From Oopsacas minuta (Eukaryota; Porifera; Hexactinellida; Lyssacinosida; Leucopsacidae), in contig JAKMXF010000337.1 in NCBI GenBank assembly GCA_024704765.1, positions 1 to 64,000 of the forward strand: a DNA stretch of 64,000 nt, in the 5' to 3' direction. Shown piece by piece: positions 1 through 11,628 of the stretch. A program made the translations under genes and the position numbers. The notes beneath the pieces are model-generated. The model searched no databases and was not told where the DNA came from. It saw only the letters and a list, made by a program, of their open reading frames with translations. Every line of letters starts with the position of its first letter. Positions within the stretch are counted from its first letter, which is position 1.

Positions 1-67
1 TTCTCCGAAACGATAATTTCAACATCAAAAACCACAAAGTTTCGATTCAAATTTACATAACTAATAG

Positions 68-168
68 GCTACCAAATGATTCGAAAATTGGAATGGATGG
101 TACTTGAATGTTTAGAAACACAAAGAAACCATAAAGAAATGAAAGCATTACTACAAAAAATTTCTTAA
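68..168 (+). CDS. Possible terminal exon, product unknown
   Basis: A pyrimidine-poor but AG-ending stretch (AG at 66-67) is followed by an open frame of about 33 codons ending in TAA at 166-168. The translation is charged and helix-like, with several E, K, R and M residues (it ends KALLQKIS), unlike the surrounding satellite DNA. It lies just upstream of the tandem array. I do not recognise it, and no upstream exon can be seen because the window begins here. It could equally be chance open frame. Confidence 0.15.
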
Positions 169-192
169 TTCTCTACTACTAAGCCACTGTGC

Positions 193-888
193 AACATTTG
201 CTATACTATATAGCTCAATACATAGCATTACACTCAAATCGATTGTTCACAGATATTGCTTGATTATCTGAATTATGTAAGTAATTCACAATCCGTTTCA
301 TTATTCCACACAGAGAATCGTGAATGTAAACTATACAAAGTACTAGTAGTCAATTCCAAATGACAGAACATTTGCTTTACTATCTAACTCAATACATTGC
401 ATTACACTCAAATCGATTATTCACAGACATTGCTTGATTATCTGAATTATGTAAGTAATTCACAATCCGTTTCATTATTCCACACAGAGAATCGTGAATG
501 TAAACTATACAAAGTACTAGTAGTCAATTCCAAATGACAGAACATTTGCTTTACTATCTAACTCAATACATTGCATTACACTCAAATCGATTATTCACAG
601 ACATTGCTTGATTATCTGAATTATGTAAGTAATTCACAATCCGTTTCATTATTCCACACAGAGAATCGTGAATGTAAACTATACAAAGTACTAGTAGTCA
701 ATTCCAAATGACAGAACATTTGCTTTACTATCTAACTCAATACATAGCATTACACTCAAAACGATTAGTAACTGAAAGTCATTGATTAGCTGAGGTATGT
801 ATTTAATTCTCAATCAGTTTCACAATTCCACACATTGCATTATGAATGTACAATTTACTAAGTATTAGCACTCAATTACAAATTTCAA
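193..888. repeat. Satellite, four copies of a 174-bp unit
   Basis: The landmark AACATTTGCT recurs at 193, 367, 541 and 715, exactly 174 bp apart, and a fifth, altered landmark sits at 889. The copies starting at 367 and 541 appear nearly identical. The first carries a few substitutions and the fourth is clearly diverged over its second half. The unit is AT-rich and has no sustained open frame. The unit length is typical of nucleosome-scale satellite DNA. Confidence 0.9.
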
Positions 889-2300
889 AACATATTGGCT
901 ATTATATAGTTCCAAACATGACATTCTTGATTTCAAGTTGTGTGACAATAGATTATATTATACAGACTCACTTTTTTGTCCATGGACAATGGATTTTGAC
1001 TTTGAAACGTTTGCATAGTTCAGTATTTCTTTACCATTTGTTTCGATGATATGTTTTGAAATGCTGTATGTGGAACTTCATCGCAGTCACTATGTTCAGT
1101 GAATTGTATTTGAGTAACAATAGTGTATGTATTGTAGTTTCATGATTCTGCCATAGAAAGTGGAAATTGACTTTGAAATGCTTGTATAGTTCAGTAGTTC
1201 ATTTACAATTTGTTCTGTTAGATATGTATTGAAATGTTGTGTGTGGAAAATATCGCAGTCACTATGTTCTGTGAGTTGAAATTGTGTGACAATAGATTAT
1301 ATAGTTTAGTTTCACAAATCTGTGCTTGATAATTACACTTGACTTTGAAAAGTTTGTGTAGTTCAGTATTTCATTTCCATTTTGTTTTCTTCAGTATTTT
1401 CTGTAATGCTGTATATTCAACGCTATTATAGATCCTATGTTCTGTGAAATGTATTTGAATGACAATAATGTCTGTATTTTGTTTCATGATTCTGTGTTTG
1501 GAAAGTGGAAATTGACTTTCATATGCTGGTATAGTTCAGTAGTTCATTTCTAATTTGTTCTGTTGGAAATGTATTGAAATGTTGTGTGTAGAACAATATC
1601 GTATTTACTATGTTCTATGAGTTGAAATTGTGTGGCAATAGACTATATAGTGCAGACTCACATTTCTGTGCATGGAAAATGGAAATTGACTCTGAAATGT
1701 TTGTATAGTTCAGTATTTCATTTACAATTTGTTCTGTTTGATATGTATTGAAATGTTGTGTGTGGACCAATATCGTAGTTACTATGTTTTGTGGGTTGAA
1801 ATTGCGTGACAATAGATTATGTAGTGTAGTTTCACAATTCTGTTCTTGAAAATTTGGATTATCTTTGAAATGTTTGTATAGTTCAATATTTCATTCCCTA
1901 TTTGCTTTCTTTGATATTTAGTGAAATGCTGTGCATTGAAACAGTATCTTAGTTACTCTGTTCTGTCTATTAAAATTGAGTGACAATACGTTCTATAGTG
2001 TAGTTTTAGAATTCGGTCTATGGAAATTTGAAATAGACTTTGAAACGTTTGTAAAGTTCAGTTATTCACTTCTACTCTGTTTTGATTGGGAGTTATGTCT
2101 AATGTTTGTATGGAACACTATTCCAGTCAATGTCTTCTAACATTTACAATTGAGTGACAGTACTTTGCTTATTGCACTTTCACAATTCTCTGTGCTGAAA
2201 TTTTAAATTCTCTCTCAAATGTGTTTGTAATTCCGCTGTTCCTTCCGTTCTGTTTCGATTGGAAATTGAGTAATATGCTTTTTAATCAAATTCAAGATTG
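889..2300. repeat. Diverged second satellite type, about 171-176 bp unit
   Basis: The landmark TTGACTTTGAAA and its variants recur near 996, 1167, 1339, 1512, 1686, 1859, 2034 and about 2210, giving steps of 171-176 bp. Each unit also carries a GTGTGACAATAGATTATA-like box and a TTTCACAATTCTGT-like box. The last box resembles a stretch of the neighbouring 174-bp type, so the two arrays look like subfamilies of one satellite. Copies decay toward the right edge. An open frame at 846-1049 is just satellite sequence. Confidence 0.8.
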
Positions 2301-3108
2301 ATGTTGTTTAATTTGATATGTCAGTAATTGTGTGCAGACAGTTTAGATATACACGAAACTGTTTGTTTTGTATATTAATACACTATTTATCTGCAGAGTG
2401 TTGATACATGCTGAAAACACTTTGTATAGCTCTGTATCACGGGGAATATGTGCTCAGAGTTACAATTGACCAAAAACACTTTGAATAGCAAAGTATAACA
2501 GTCATTACCTGCGGACAATGGAAATTGAAGGTTGTTGATTGTTCAATTTGATATCACAGTGATTATGTGCAGGCTGTTGAAATTTAATGAAACTCTTTGT
2601 TACAAACAGTACTACAGTGAACATGTGCAGAGTGTTGAAAGGGAGTGAAAACACTTTGTCTAGTACGAAGTAATATTTTCGAATGATATGACTATGCTAA
2701 CCCTTGAATTACAAGATAACCTTTTGGTAGCGGTCACTTGTTCCACCTTGGGCAAAAGGTGGCACAAATGGCACAAATTGAAATTTATCTATAACTCTGG
2801 TAAAAATTGTTCAATCCGATTGGAAATTTCAATCTGGGATAACTCGCCTACGTAGAATTCAAATATCGAGTCAGAAATTATAGATGCTTAATAGGCTTTG
2901 AATTACTACATATTTTGATTATCAATAATTATCTAATAGTCATTAACAATTAACACCTTCAAAAAGTGTAAATCGAAAATATTTTTTTGAAATTCTTGAA
3001 AAATATATGTTATTCTATACAAATGACTAGATAGCAGCTACGAATATAGACTACACAATGTATAGGAGCGGGAAAGAGTCTACAATTTATGACAATATAT
3101 TTGTGTTG
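2301..3108. other. Decayed array edge, no gene seen
   Basis: From 2301 to about 2690 short boxes resembling AAAACACTTTGTATAGC recur near 2414, 2473, 2588 and 2648, about 60 bp apart within two pairs. This may be the degraded margin of the satellite array. From 2690 to 3108 I see no repeat, open frame or RNA gene. Confidence 0.4.
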
Positions 3109-3387
3109 AAATTCTTTTGTCCACTTAGTTTATGCTAAATAGTTAATGGAAAAAACGCTGATTACGAATGAATTCTATTAAAACAGTGACGTCATAATTA
3201 TGTATTAAGTAACAAAGAACAATAATAATGTAATTTAAAGAAATTTAAACGGAATAGAGAGGTAACGTATCAGTCTTTGAAATTCGAATGTTTCGAGTAT
3301 ATAGCTAGTTGCGTATTCAGTAAATTGTGGTTTAACTACAAATGGCTTGGTGTTGCAATAATTCCTGGATAGATTGTATATAAAACG

Positions 3388-4085
3388 GGATTTTGGGCAA
3401 GAAGGCCTTGTAAGAAACCTTTGGTGTCAACAGCCCATGAGAAGAAAAGAATAAGTTTTTATGAATCTCACAAAATTGGGAGATAACCAATGGAAAATAT
3501 TGTATTCTCCGACGAGTCTAAATTTCAATTTATTCGATGCCCATGGTAGGGTAAAGGTTTGGCGCACAAAAGAAAAACGTTACCTCCCTGAATACACGAC
3601 TAAAACTATTTGTTGCGGAGGAGGAAGTGTAATGTTTGGGGTTGCATCGGCTACGGACAAATTGGCCCATTAATAGAGGTTAAAAATATTTTAAATGCTG
3701 ATTCACATATTTCTCAAATTTTAGAGCCATTTTCGAAAACTTTTTGGAAGAAGTTCAGGAGAGGAAATCGTATATTAACATTTATGCAGGACAATGCATC
3801 AAGCATACTGCAAAATTATTCAAAAGTCAGTTTGAACAATAAATGATAGACGTGATGAATTGGCCACCCCAATCTCCAGATCTAAACATTATTGAAAGTT
3901 TATGGGATATCCTGCAGCGACTGGTCAGGAAGCAGGAAAATCGGCCAAATATTCTTGTACAGTTAAAAGAAGCTCTAATAAGCAATGGAGCAACCTGGCA
4001 TTCCACAATCAACCTACTCTACGAAAGCTTGCCAAAGAGAATGGACGATTTAAGAAAAACCAAGGGCAACCCAACAAAATACTAA
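3388..4085 (+). pseudogene. Tc1-like transposase pseudogene
   Basis: Pieces in different frames line up in the order of a Tc1 transposase. First is GFWARRPCKKP (the segment before the catalytic core), then FSDESKF near 3508 carrying the first catalytic Asp. MQDNASS near 3787 carries the second Asp, with the usual Pro and His nearby altered. WPPQSPDLN near 3863 leads into the ESLW box with the final Glu. At least two frameshifts and several stops separate the parts, and the N-terminal helix-turn-helix is not readable. It is a dead DD34E-type element on the plus strand. The last piece, 3843-4085, is the longest clean segment. Confidence 0.8.
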
Positions 4086-4236
4086 AGCTAGTATTAGAAA
4101 AGATTACATGCTAACCATAAACAATTAGCGATTAGGGACATTTACTCAATTACATATCGATTTTAATTGCTTTAGAACTATCATTGGAATAATCTACACT
4201 ATTGTTTCTATTTCTAACAACTGATTATTAGACTGT

Positions 4237-4264
4237 GCAAATACTTTTGTTCGCTTAGTGTATG
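4237..4264 (+). repeat. Tc1-type terminal motif
   Basis: The stretch holding ACTTTTGTTCGCTTAGTG reads, on the minus strand, like a Tc1 end pointing into the element. A related motif (TCTTTTGTCCACTTAG) lies at 3109-3135, but in the same orientation rather than inverted. A third, in the opposite orientation, is at about 49479-49500. The right end of the 3.4-4.1 kb relic is therefore plausible, but its left end is not identified. Confidence 0.4.
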
Positions 4265-4268
4265 TGCT

Positions 4269-4432
4269 CTTTCTTATGCATTCAGCCCCCAAGTGAATTT
4301 ACAATACATACAGTAGTGCGTCAGTTATTCGAACAGGTTGATTAAACCGAAAGCATATATTCTCCATCAAAAAATATTTCTTTTTTTCACTACAATAAGA
4401 AACACTAAATATAGGACTCTAATATGTATATA
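4269..4432. repeat. Dispersed repeat R1, left half
   Basis: This part matches 20907-21050. It starts near a TTATGCATTCAGCCCCC stretch and contains a CAGTAGTGCGTCAGTTATTC-like box, which resembles the ends of pogo/Tigger-derived MITEs. The match stops at 4432, where the Ginger-like element begins, and resumes at 6905. The repeat was therefore split by later insertions. Confidence 0.7.
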
Positions 4433-5593
4433 TGTTACAGTCAATGTGTAAAATAAGTCAATTTACAAATTGGCTGAAATTTCCAGTCAATTTGTAAATT
4501 GACTGATTCACTTAGGCAATTTACAAATTGACTAGAATTTTCAGCCAATTTACAAATTGACTGAATCATTGGTCGGTTTTTTTGACAGATTGACTGAAAA
4601 CATATTACGAATTTCAAATCAATGAAGTAGTGAATAAATGGGAAATCTTGCAATTATTGTTATTCCAAAACATATACGTCTACTCAACTTAAGAATTGAA
4701 AATGTATAAGAGAAACCTGACTCAAAGTAGTGTATCCTCAATAACAACATATCAAAGGGAAGCATCTATCGACGTGAAATATTCTGGAGTATAAAAGGCA
4801 AGGTAATATGAACACCCTCATAACTCTAAAAGATGTCGGACACTAAGGAACAGTCTTTCCGTGAGGAGATGTTGAAACGAAAAAGCTCCGATGCCAAATC
4901 ATTATTGATGACCAAACACGAGTAGTTTTTGTTGCTTGAAGAGGTCAAAGTTGCATCTGACACCGCAAAGAAGTCCAACAGGCAGTACTATATCCTTGGC
5001 AGGTATGTGAACAAATAGAGATCATTCTCGAAACATAATGGGTGTAATTTCCTAAAGAAATGAAAATGACATGTATCATATAGCAGTCCGTACAGGAATC
5101 CTGAAAGGATCTTAGAGCCGAAATCGGTTTGATTTGTGTCCCCATCCGCTACACAATGTGAACGATTTCACCACAGACAAAGAAATAGACCGACGACAAG
5201 CTGTTCAACAAGGGTCTAAGTGTGGTGGAAAAGAGTTTGCCAAGTGTAACTGTACACAAAGTGGCAAACAATGCAAATCAAACAAATGTGAATGTTTCAA
5301 GGCTGGACATAAATGTAATAGCAAGTGTCACGCGAGCATGACCTGCCCAAACAAGATCTGAATGGGAACGATATATGAACTATTTAGTCAGTATGCTGTA
5401 ATCACATGCTTTTAATAGATATTGATATCAATTAATTAAATTCGTAATACGTTTTAGTCAATCTGTCAAAAAAAACGATCAATCAATGATTCAGTCAATT
5501 TGTAAATTGCCTAAGTGAATCAGTCAATTTACAAATTGACTGGAAATTTCAGTCAATTTGTAAATTGACTGATTCTACACATTGATTGCAACA
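4433..5593 (+). mobile_element. Ginger-like element, internally deleted
   Basis: The left and right ends (about 4433-4615 and 5437-5593) form a long inverted repeat of about 160-180 bp. Each arm is built from several near-palindromic 18-mers of the type GTCAATTTACAAATTGAC. The ends begin TGTT and end AACA, with TATA on both sides (4429-4432 and 5594-5597), fitting a 4-bp target duplication. Inside are only the two ends of a protein (see 4833-5361). At 1.16 kb it is far too short to hold a DDE integrase, so it is a deletion derivative. Assignment to Ginger/KRBA2-type elements rests on the protein ends and the 4-bp duplication. Confidence 0.65.
4833..5361 (+). pseudogene. N- and C-terminal remnants of Ginger-type integrase
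   Basis: ATG at 4833 opens a frame (MSDTKEQSFREEM onward) that hits a TAG after about 31 codons but continues readable to near 4998. The second piece, 5134-5361, ends in a cysteine-rich segment with CNCTQSGKQCKSNKC followed by CECFKAGHKCNSKC and a final TCPNK. That pattern matches the Cys-rich C-terminal tail I associate with KRBA2/Ginger-type integrases and CXC domains. The DDE core between the two is missing. A possible intron-like or scrambled stretch of about 130 bp joins them. Confidence 0.5.
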
Positions 5594-5603
5594 TATATAT
5601 ATA

Positions 5604-6902
5604 CAGGGTGACCCATAAATACTGTTACCAATTGTTGTATGTATAAAATATATATTGAAGCTGTTGACACGAAATTTCTACCAATTGTCAGAACCTCTAC
5701 ATAGAAAATATATTTCGAGTATCATTCGAATATACCCCCTCGACATTTAATACACCTAACAATACGAGTAGGGAAGGGGTCCAGGCTAGAACGAATGTCA
5801 CAGTCTGGAATATTCTTCCATTCTCGAGACAAGGTTTTCTTTAGCTCGTCAATACTAAGGTGTTTTTTGGAGTTGACCTTGCTCCTAAATGGACCATACT
5901 GAATAATTGAGAGGGTTAATGTCAGGGGAGCAAGGAGGCCACACTTCGGCAGAAATTAGCCCTGGAAAATTCTCTTTGCACCACTGTTGTGTCGCTTTCG
6001 TTTATGAGCAGGTGCTGAGTCTTATTGGAATACTCATTTTCTATTGTGACAATGTTTTTCGGCCCAAGGTTTGACAACCTTCTTCAGTATCAAATCACGG
6101 TATACTGTTTGATTGATTTTTAGACCCTGGGGGATGAAAACGAGGGTGTCCGACCATCGAATGTGATGCCTCCCCACACCATTACTGAAGCTGGCTTTTA
6201 GCCCTAGACACCTGGAAAGTGGATTTATGGAGAGCATTTTGCAGTAGCAAGGATTCTATCGTTTTGGGAGTTTAACACTTGTTCTACAGTGAACAATTTC
6301 TCATCTGAGAAGAGGATATCTCTATGGGCGTGATTTTGAAACACGAAACCAATTCTTTACATCTTTGTACCCGCTTGGTCTTCTTTTGCTCGCTAAGAAG
6401 CTGGCACTTATTCAATTTATAGGCTTTCACTCTAGGTCACTTCATACAATTCTTCTCATTGATTCCCTACTAATTTGTATCTCCTTGGTCATTTTTCTGA
6501 TGCTTCTTGAGGGATTTCGGTGGATCCTCTGGGATGCACGACTTATCTTAGAAAAGGTCCTTACAGTTCGCGGGCGACCAGGTCTACGTCTGTCAGTCAT
6601 CAATCCGGTATCATTGTAACGAGACAATGACCGATTTATGTACATCTTATTCGTTTTCAGTAGTTTAGCGATTTTAACCTTGGAATTTCCCGCCTCATAA
6701 AGCTATATAACAGCTGCTCGCCGAAGTTCCATTGCTAATCAGTAAAAAAATCTATTGATTAGTGCCCAGATGCCATAATGAATAAATATCTTTGAGTATA
6801 AGCTCTAGGATGAATTATAGCATAACAATATAAAGAATTCCTATTTGAAATATAGAATATTGTTAGATAGTATATCAGTAACAGTATTTATGGGTCACCT
6901 TG
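5604..6902 (-). mobile_element. mariner-type element (1.3 kb) inside R1
   Basis: The ends are CAGGGTGACCCATAAATACT at 5604 and its inverted match ending at 6902, flanked by TA at 5602-5603 and 6903-6904. The length of 1299 bp is normal for a mariner. The gene inside reads right to left. It sits a few bases beyond the Ginger-like element in the same AT-rich spot of repeat R1. Confidence 0.9.
5745..6750 (-). pseudogene. mariner/maT-like transposase pseudogene
   Basis: Reading the minus strand, an N-terminal helix-turn-helix region appears near 6750-6600, with LYEAGNSKVKIAKLLKTN-like sequence. Next comes the linker DRRRPGRPRTVRT, then RNPSRSIRKM...SRESMRRIV (6442-6645), which is typical of mariner paired-type DNA-binding domains. 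Further on are WSDTLVFIPQG and VYRDLILKKVVKPWA, then a broken DSAPAH box with the second catalytic Asp near 6010. Stops and frame changes break the catalytic half, so it is inactive. Confidence 0.8.
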
Positions 6903-6904
6903 TA

Positions 6905-7020
6905 TATATTGGCACAAGGTTTCAAGGTGCAAAACCAAAGAGGGCAGGGGCCTAAAAGGCGAAATTGTTGCTACATTGTGTATTTCGTATAAATACATCC
7001 TCTGCCTCCAAACACAGGTG
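6905..7020. repeat. Dispersed repeat R1, right half
   Basis: From the TTGGCACAAGG box to CTCTGCCTCCAAAC this matches 21062-21175 with scattered substitutions. It continues the repeat that was interrupted at 4432. The shared core includes GTTGCTACATTGTGTAT and CGTATAAATACAT. Confidence 0.8.
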
Positions 7021-7328
7021 TCCAGCACAGAATGGCAAAATGGCCATAATGGGGAAATAGGTAAATGAATCTATAATATCACCACAATTATACTTACATA
7101 TACTAAATCGACACCATAGATTTCAAAAATACCAATGATTTTTGTAGCACGACTATAAACCCCTGGTTATGACGTAATTATTGACATTTTCTCATTATTA
7201 ACACTTGTGGTTCATTAGTGAGGATATTATGAAAGTTGATGATACATGCATGTCATGGTCTCTATTCTGCTATTTGATAACTTACAATTTAAAGACCCTT
7301 GATTATGTATGAGTATTGGATGTACTTA

Positions 7329-9100
7329 TTACCATAAATCATCTGATAGTATACTATTACATAATATTTTTTGGAGGCTATTTGCAACGTCTCTTTTCTT
7401 CTTTGCGTGCTTCAAACGATTCCACACTATTATGGCTTGACTACAATACCACAACCTGACTAAAATTTCTCTAACATTATCTGTGAAGAAGTTTCCTGCA
7501 AGATTCTCCGAATACCGCCTCACAAATATATTGCAGGATTCTAAACATTCTTCACACAGATTCTGTAATCCCTTGCCATTATTGCAAGCACCTATTAACT
7601 GAAACGAATGGGCAAGTAACTTGTGCAAGGATGGAGTGATGCTTGCCCTTGGGTACTCAACTAGAATAAATTCGTACGTTTCTTTGCATAATTCTTACAT
7701 TATGTCACAGTTAATCGAGTCACCACTATCGAGGAGTCTTACAAAACAGATAGATTCATTTGGATCTTCTCTAATGATATTTTATCTGAAGGATTAATGG
7801 AAGAAGTGGCCCACGTCAAAAAGTCTCTCTTATTTAAAAAGCAGTCTCGCGCAATGCTACCAGTGGTTGAAGTGCCGCCCTAGCTTGAAGGGATATCGAC
7901 ACTGAGTTACATCTTTCCTGGAGTATAGCTCAAACCCGTTTCATGGAAGAAATGCTTTCGAGTTTGATGGCGCCCATACCTTGTGTCCTGCATCAAGATG
8001 GTATATCAACAGCATGAACCACGTGAATACACAAAGGTAAGCATGCAAAGGAGACGCAGCTATAACATCGGTGTTAGAAGTTGGCTGATGCGTAATACCA
8101 ACACGCTAATTAATCTGTAAATAGGAAAACCAGAACAGGCCTATTCTAAATTTTAATTTGGCTATCCGTTGCAGTACACAGATGACAAGAAGCTCCACCA
8201 GCTCTATCCAGCAATCCTGTCATCTTGGTATCAAAAGGAAACTAACTATCTCGACCTGTACATAGCATCCAATAAGGGATAACCTATCCTGTATGATATG
8301 TTCTGTTTGAGGATTGACTATTGTATTCATGATAAGGTTTACACTAGAATATTCTTATTTCAAAGCTATCAGTGCTACTGGCCTAAAGCAGAACAGAGAG
8401 TTGGATGAGCTGTCATAGGATATGTCATTTCCAAGTGTGTATGTAATTGATAGTACTTTGAATTCGAACAAAATGAAAGTTTTTGTGCTTAATTCAGAAC
8501 TGTTGCTTTGTGGGCTATAAGTTTAATGACAACTGGAGCCATCCAATCCATCAGATATTATAATTCTAAGTAGTGTGAATCAGGAACTGAGTCTAATGTT
8601 GAAAGCAAGCGTTGAATAGTCAGACTAAGGATGGGATGATAAGAGACGCAAGTCCCAATTGACAATGCTTCGGGGTCTTTACTATTTCCATTTCATTTAC
8701 TAGGCTTATTTCCCTACGGTGTTGCGAGACAAGCTTATAGGAAGGAAGCCTAACATAACTTTGAGAATTCCTTTCAGATTCGTGTATTTACTTGCCCCAA
8801 TTTCTAAGCTGTCCAATATATAATCACATTTAGAGATTTGTATTTTGTTCAATACACCGCTAAAAAGATCCATTATCGATTATTTCTCTGTACATATCTG
8901 AAGTATCACGGTCATAGGATATATTTAGGATTAATTCTAAAGCTAGAGCGAGTAGTTGTTTAGGCTTAATCTTTCCACTCTCTGCCAAAAAGTCCACATG
9001 CTCTAAAAGAACACCCAGTCTCGATCTGGAAGTCTTCATGTGATATTCGAGAATATGCTTCCGCGATTCAGTTACAATCTATTCTGAAATGTTTTGATTT
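7329..9100 (-). pseudogene. Decayed coding stretch, family unidentified
   Basis: On the minus strand, 7329-7628 is open for 99 codons (it includes LCEECLESCNIFVRRYSENL). In-frame upstream sequence to about 7740 also reads like protein (CKETYEFILVEYPRAS). Near 9050-8850 another minus-strand piece reads LLEHVDFLAESGKIKPKQLL. Between them only stops and scraps remain. The Cys-rich ECLESCN segment reminds me of conserved C-terminal regions in multicopy, transposon-associated animal proteins, but I cannot name the family. A nearby plus-strand scrap at about 8175-8280 (YTDDKKLHQLYPAILSS) is also protein-like. Confidence 0.4.
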
Positions 9101-10063
9101 CAGAATCAGTGACTAAAGAAAACAATGCAGGATCAAGTGATATTCTCTTTCTCGGATTGGATATTGTTAGACGAGTAAAGTGGAAATCATGTTATCCTAT
9201 GTTTCAAGATCCTTCCTGCAGTAAGCCTCTCTGGATGTTAGAAGTGATTTAAAATTGAAATGGAGAATAGCATTTTCTTCATCGGTTAAATGGTTGTTCT
9301 CAATAAGTTCCCTAACAGAGACTGTAACAGTTCTTCCATTCGAAATATACAACCATTTGCCTCATTCTTCATGATTAGTACAGACATGTTCCACAAAAAG
9401 GGTTACTCTAACATCGAAACATTATGATATATGGTTGTAGAGTATTGGAATAACTAATAACCAGCAAAATATAGAATTGTACTGAAAAATTTAAAACTTA
9501 TGAAAAATATATTTTCCGGATTTTTGTCCGGTCTGGACAATGAATGTTGTGATAAATTTTTGGGCAGCTTTCGGCAAGCCTGGGAAGGGATTAAATAGTT
9601 GACTAAATATAGTAGTAACATTACGTATATATTAATAATGTTTCGTCAAATTTTGTCAAACAAGAGATGCTACACTTCAATCAATGAGAAAAATTCATAA
9701 TTATAACTTTGGGAGGGCCAAACTAGACACCCGGTAAAAAGTAGAAATGAATATCTAGACTAATATATCAATGATTAAATTGTTGTTACAACAGAGATTT
9801 ATTATCTGAAGATGTTTTTCACTCTTATATTTAGTATTTACATCATATGTGATCACATACAATAGGGCACAGGAATTTGCGGTTTGAAAATATATATCTC
9901 TATTATTAGAAACACATAACAAGTTGTGCGTAGTTAGGATTCCTAGCTGCTTGTAATACTGGCCATGATATTTTCGTACTTTTTAAACTATGGAGAATTC
10001 GAAAAATGCATTGAAAGATGTTTTTGAAATATGCTTATTTCCCCAAATTGACACACTGTGGAT
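9101..10063. other. No gene seen
   Basis: AT-rich sequence with short open frames only. I see no terminal repeats, RNA gene or recognisable protein fragment. Confidence 0.4.
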
Positions 10064-10325
10064 CGAGTCTCCCAGATACTCAAACTGGTGCTCTGGAATT
10101 TCATATAAACTGGTGATAATGTCTGAATTATGATATTATATCTGAGGAATATAATTGCAAACTCATTATGAAATTATTACGTCACCATGAATGTACAAAA
10201 ATTGAACATTTTCCAAAATTTCTAGAAGTTTCTTAATGCACTCAGTACTAAGTGCCAACACTACTAACCTAATCCACGTAAGAGAACGAGTATTATCACA
10301 GAAGGCCACTAAGGGCTGCCAATGT
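10064..10325. repeat. Dispersed repeat R2, copy 1
   Basis: From CTCCCAGATACTCAAACTGG onward this stretch aligns with 21180-21402 over about 220-260 bp. Shared boxes include GTCTGAATTATGATA, TCTAATTGCAAA-like sequence and CATGAATGTACAAAA. It is noncoding. At 21 kb, R2 directly follows R1, so the two may be parts of one longer element. Confidence 0.75.
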
Positions 10326-11102
10326 AGTGAATATATCAATTTCTTTCAAACTATATTTATATTATTTTCGTTTGCTCTAATTGTTGTCTTCAAATTTAAA
10401 CAAGTAAAGAGTCAATTTTACCATAACCATTAGGACATTTTCTATCCGAAATAGCCAAATATGTTATGGATATAATTCATGTTCCAATGTCCCAAATCAA
10501 CTTGTTAATAACCATATGCACCAGATTTTAATGGCAAATGATGTGAGATAAAATTAATATTCACCAAATATGTGTATTTGAGTATTAATGAGGCTTCACG
10601 CTGTGCATATCTCAAAATTCAACTTCCATTAATTTTCTTAGTACTCCTTAATCTTAAAAACTCATATTGGATGCATTCATACCTTTCGTTCATATAAATA
10701 GTCATAATATTCATATAAGAATGAACCATTCAGCGCATAACGAATGCTCTGCTGGATGATTAAGCTCAATACCTTCCACCCCTTTTATATTGGTGGCGTA
10801 GAAGGGTCATTGAGCATGGTTTACTTCATATTTTATGATATACTCTTTGCAACTTCTAAATAGTTAGAAAATGAAGGTTAAATATAAGCATGAAATTATA
10901 CACAAAAAACTTAGCTTTAAAAGTTGGATGCAATATTATTGTTTGGAAGGGCGACATAAGTAGAGGATTCCATAAAGATGCATAGTCTATGTTAGAATTT
11001 AGTGTTTATCGGAATGAGAAATATTCAAGTATGTATTTACTACCCGTTCGATAGATTTCGAGAATCTCTCAATCCCTACAGGTGATGTATGTGACTCTCT
11101 GT
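10326..11102. other. No gene seen
   Basis: AT-rich sequence without a supported gene or a clear repeat. The 65-codon open frame at 10236-10433 begins inside R2 and has no recognisable content. Confidence 0.4.
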
Positions 11103-11541
11103 CAGTGCTGCCAAGTGAATTCAGAAAAATTTATGGAAAAACCAAATTTTTACGGAGCATTTAAAATCCCTTAATGGTGCGCAACAAGTCTTAATTTGCT
11201 TTTACAAATGCCATTAGCTAACAAATTTATATTAATAATCATTAATAAATGTAGATATATGGACGCTTTCGCGTTTGTAAACAAAAATCTATAATTACTA
11301 CTAGTATGCTACAATCTATCAAAGTACAATTATATATGGTCTTACATACTTTGAGAAAATATTTCGTACATTTCCGAGGTAGGTACAAACTTTGAGGAAA
11401 TTTGAATATTGACCTTGCTCGTTAACAAAATTATTACACGTACATGTAATTCGCTAGAAATACGTAAAAATAAGCCTTCATACGTAGATAGCATTCAATT
11501 TTGCGTAGTCTACGTAAATTTACGGAGACTTGGCAGCACTG
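11103..11541. mobile_element. hAT-type MITE, 439 bp
   Basis: The ends are inverted copies of CAGTGCTGCCAAGT, starting at 11103 and ending at 11541. They are flanked by CTCTCTGT (11095-11102) and TTCTCTGT (11542-11549), an 8-bp target duplication with one mismatch. The interior is AT-rich, has no transposase and contains CTACGTAAATTTACG-like sequence. An 8-bp duplication and CAGTG ends fit a hAT-mobilised miniature element. Confidence 0.75.
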
Positions 11542-11628
11542 TTCTCTGTTCTTATTTCTACCCTGCTGCTGATCTTTGAATACCTACAGATTAGTATGTT
11601 GTACCTTGCAACTATTTCTACCCTGATC

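Noticed and set aside
193-888. CRISPR-like repeats
   Set aside because: The 174-bp repeats are contiguous with no unique spacers, so this is satellite DNA.
3109-4264. Pairing the CTTTTGT...CTTAG motifs as inverted ends of the Tc1 relic
   Set aside because: Both copies have the same orientation, so they cannot be the two ends of one intact element.
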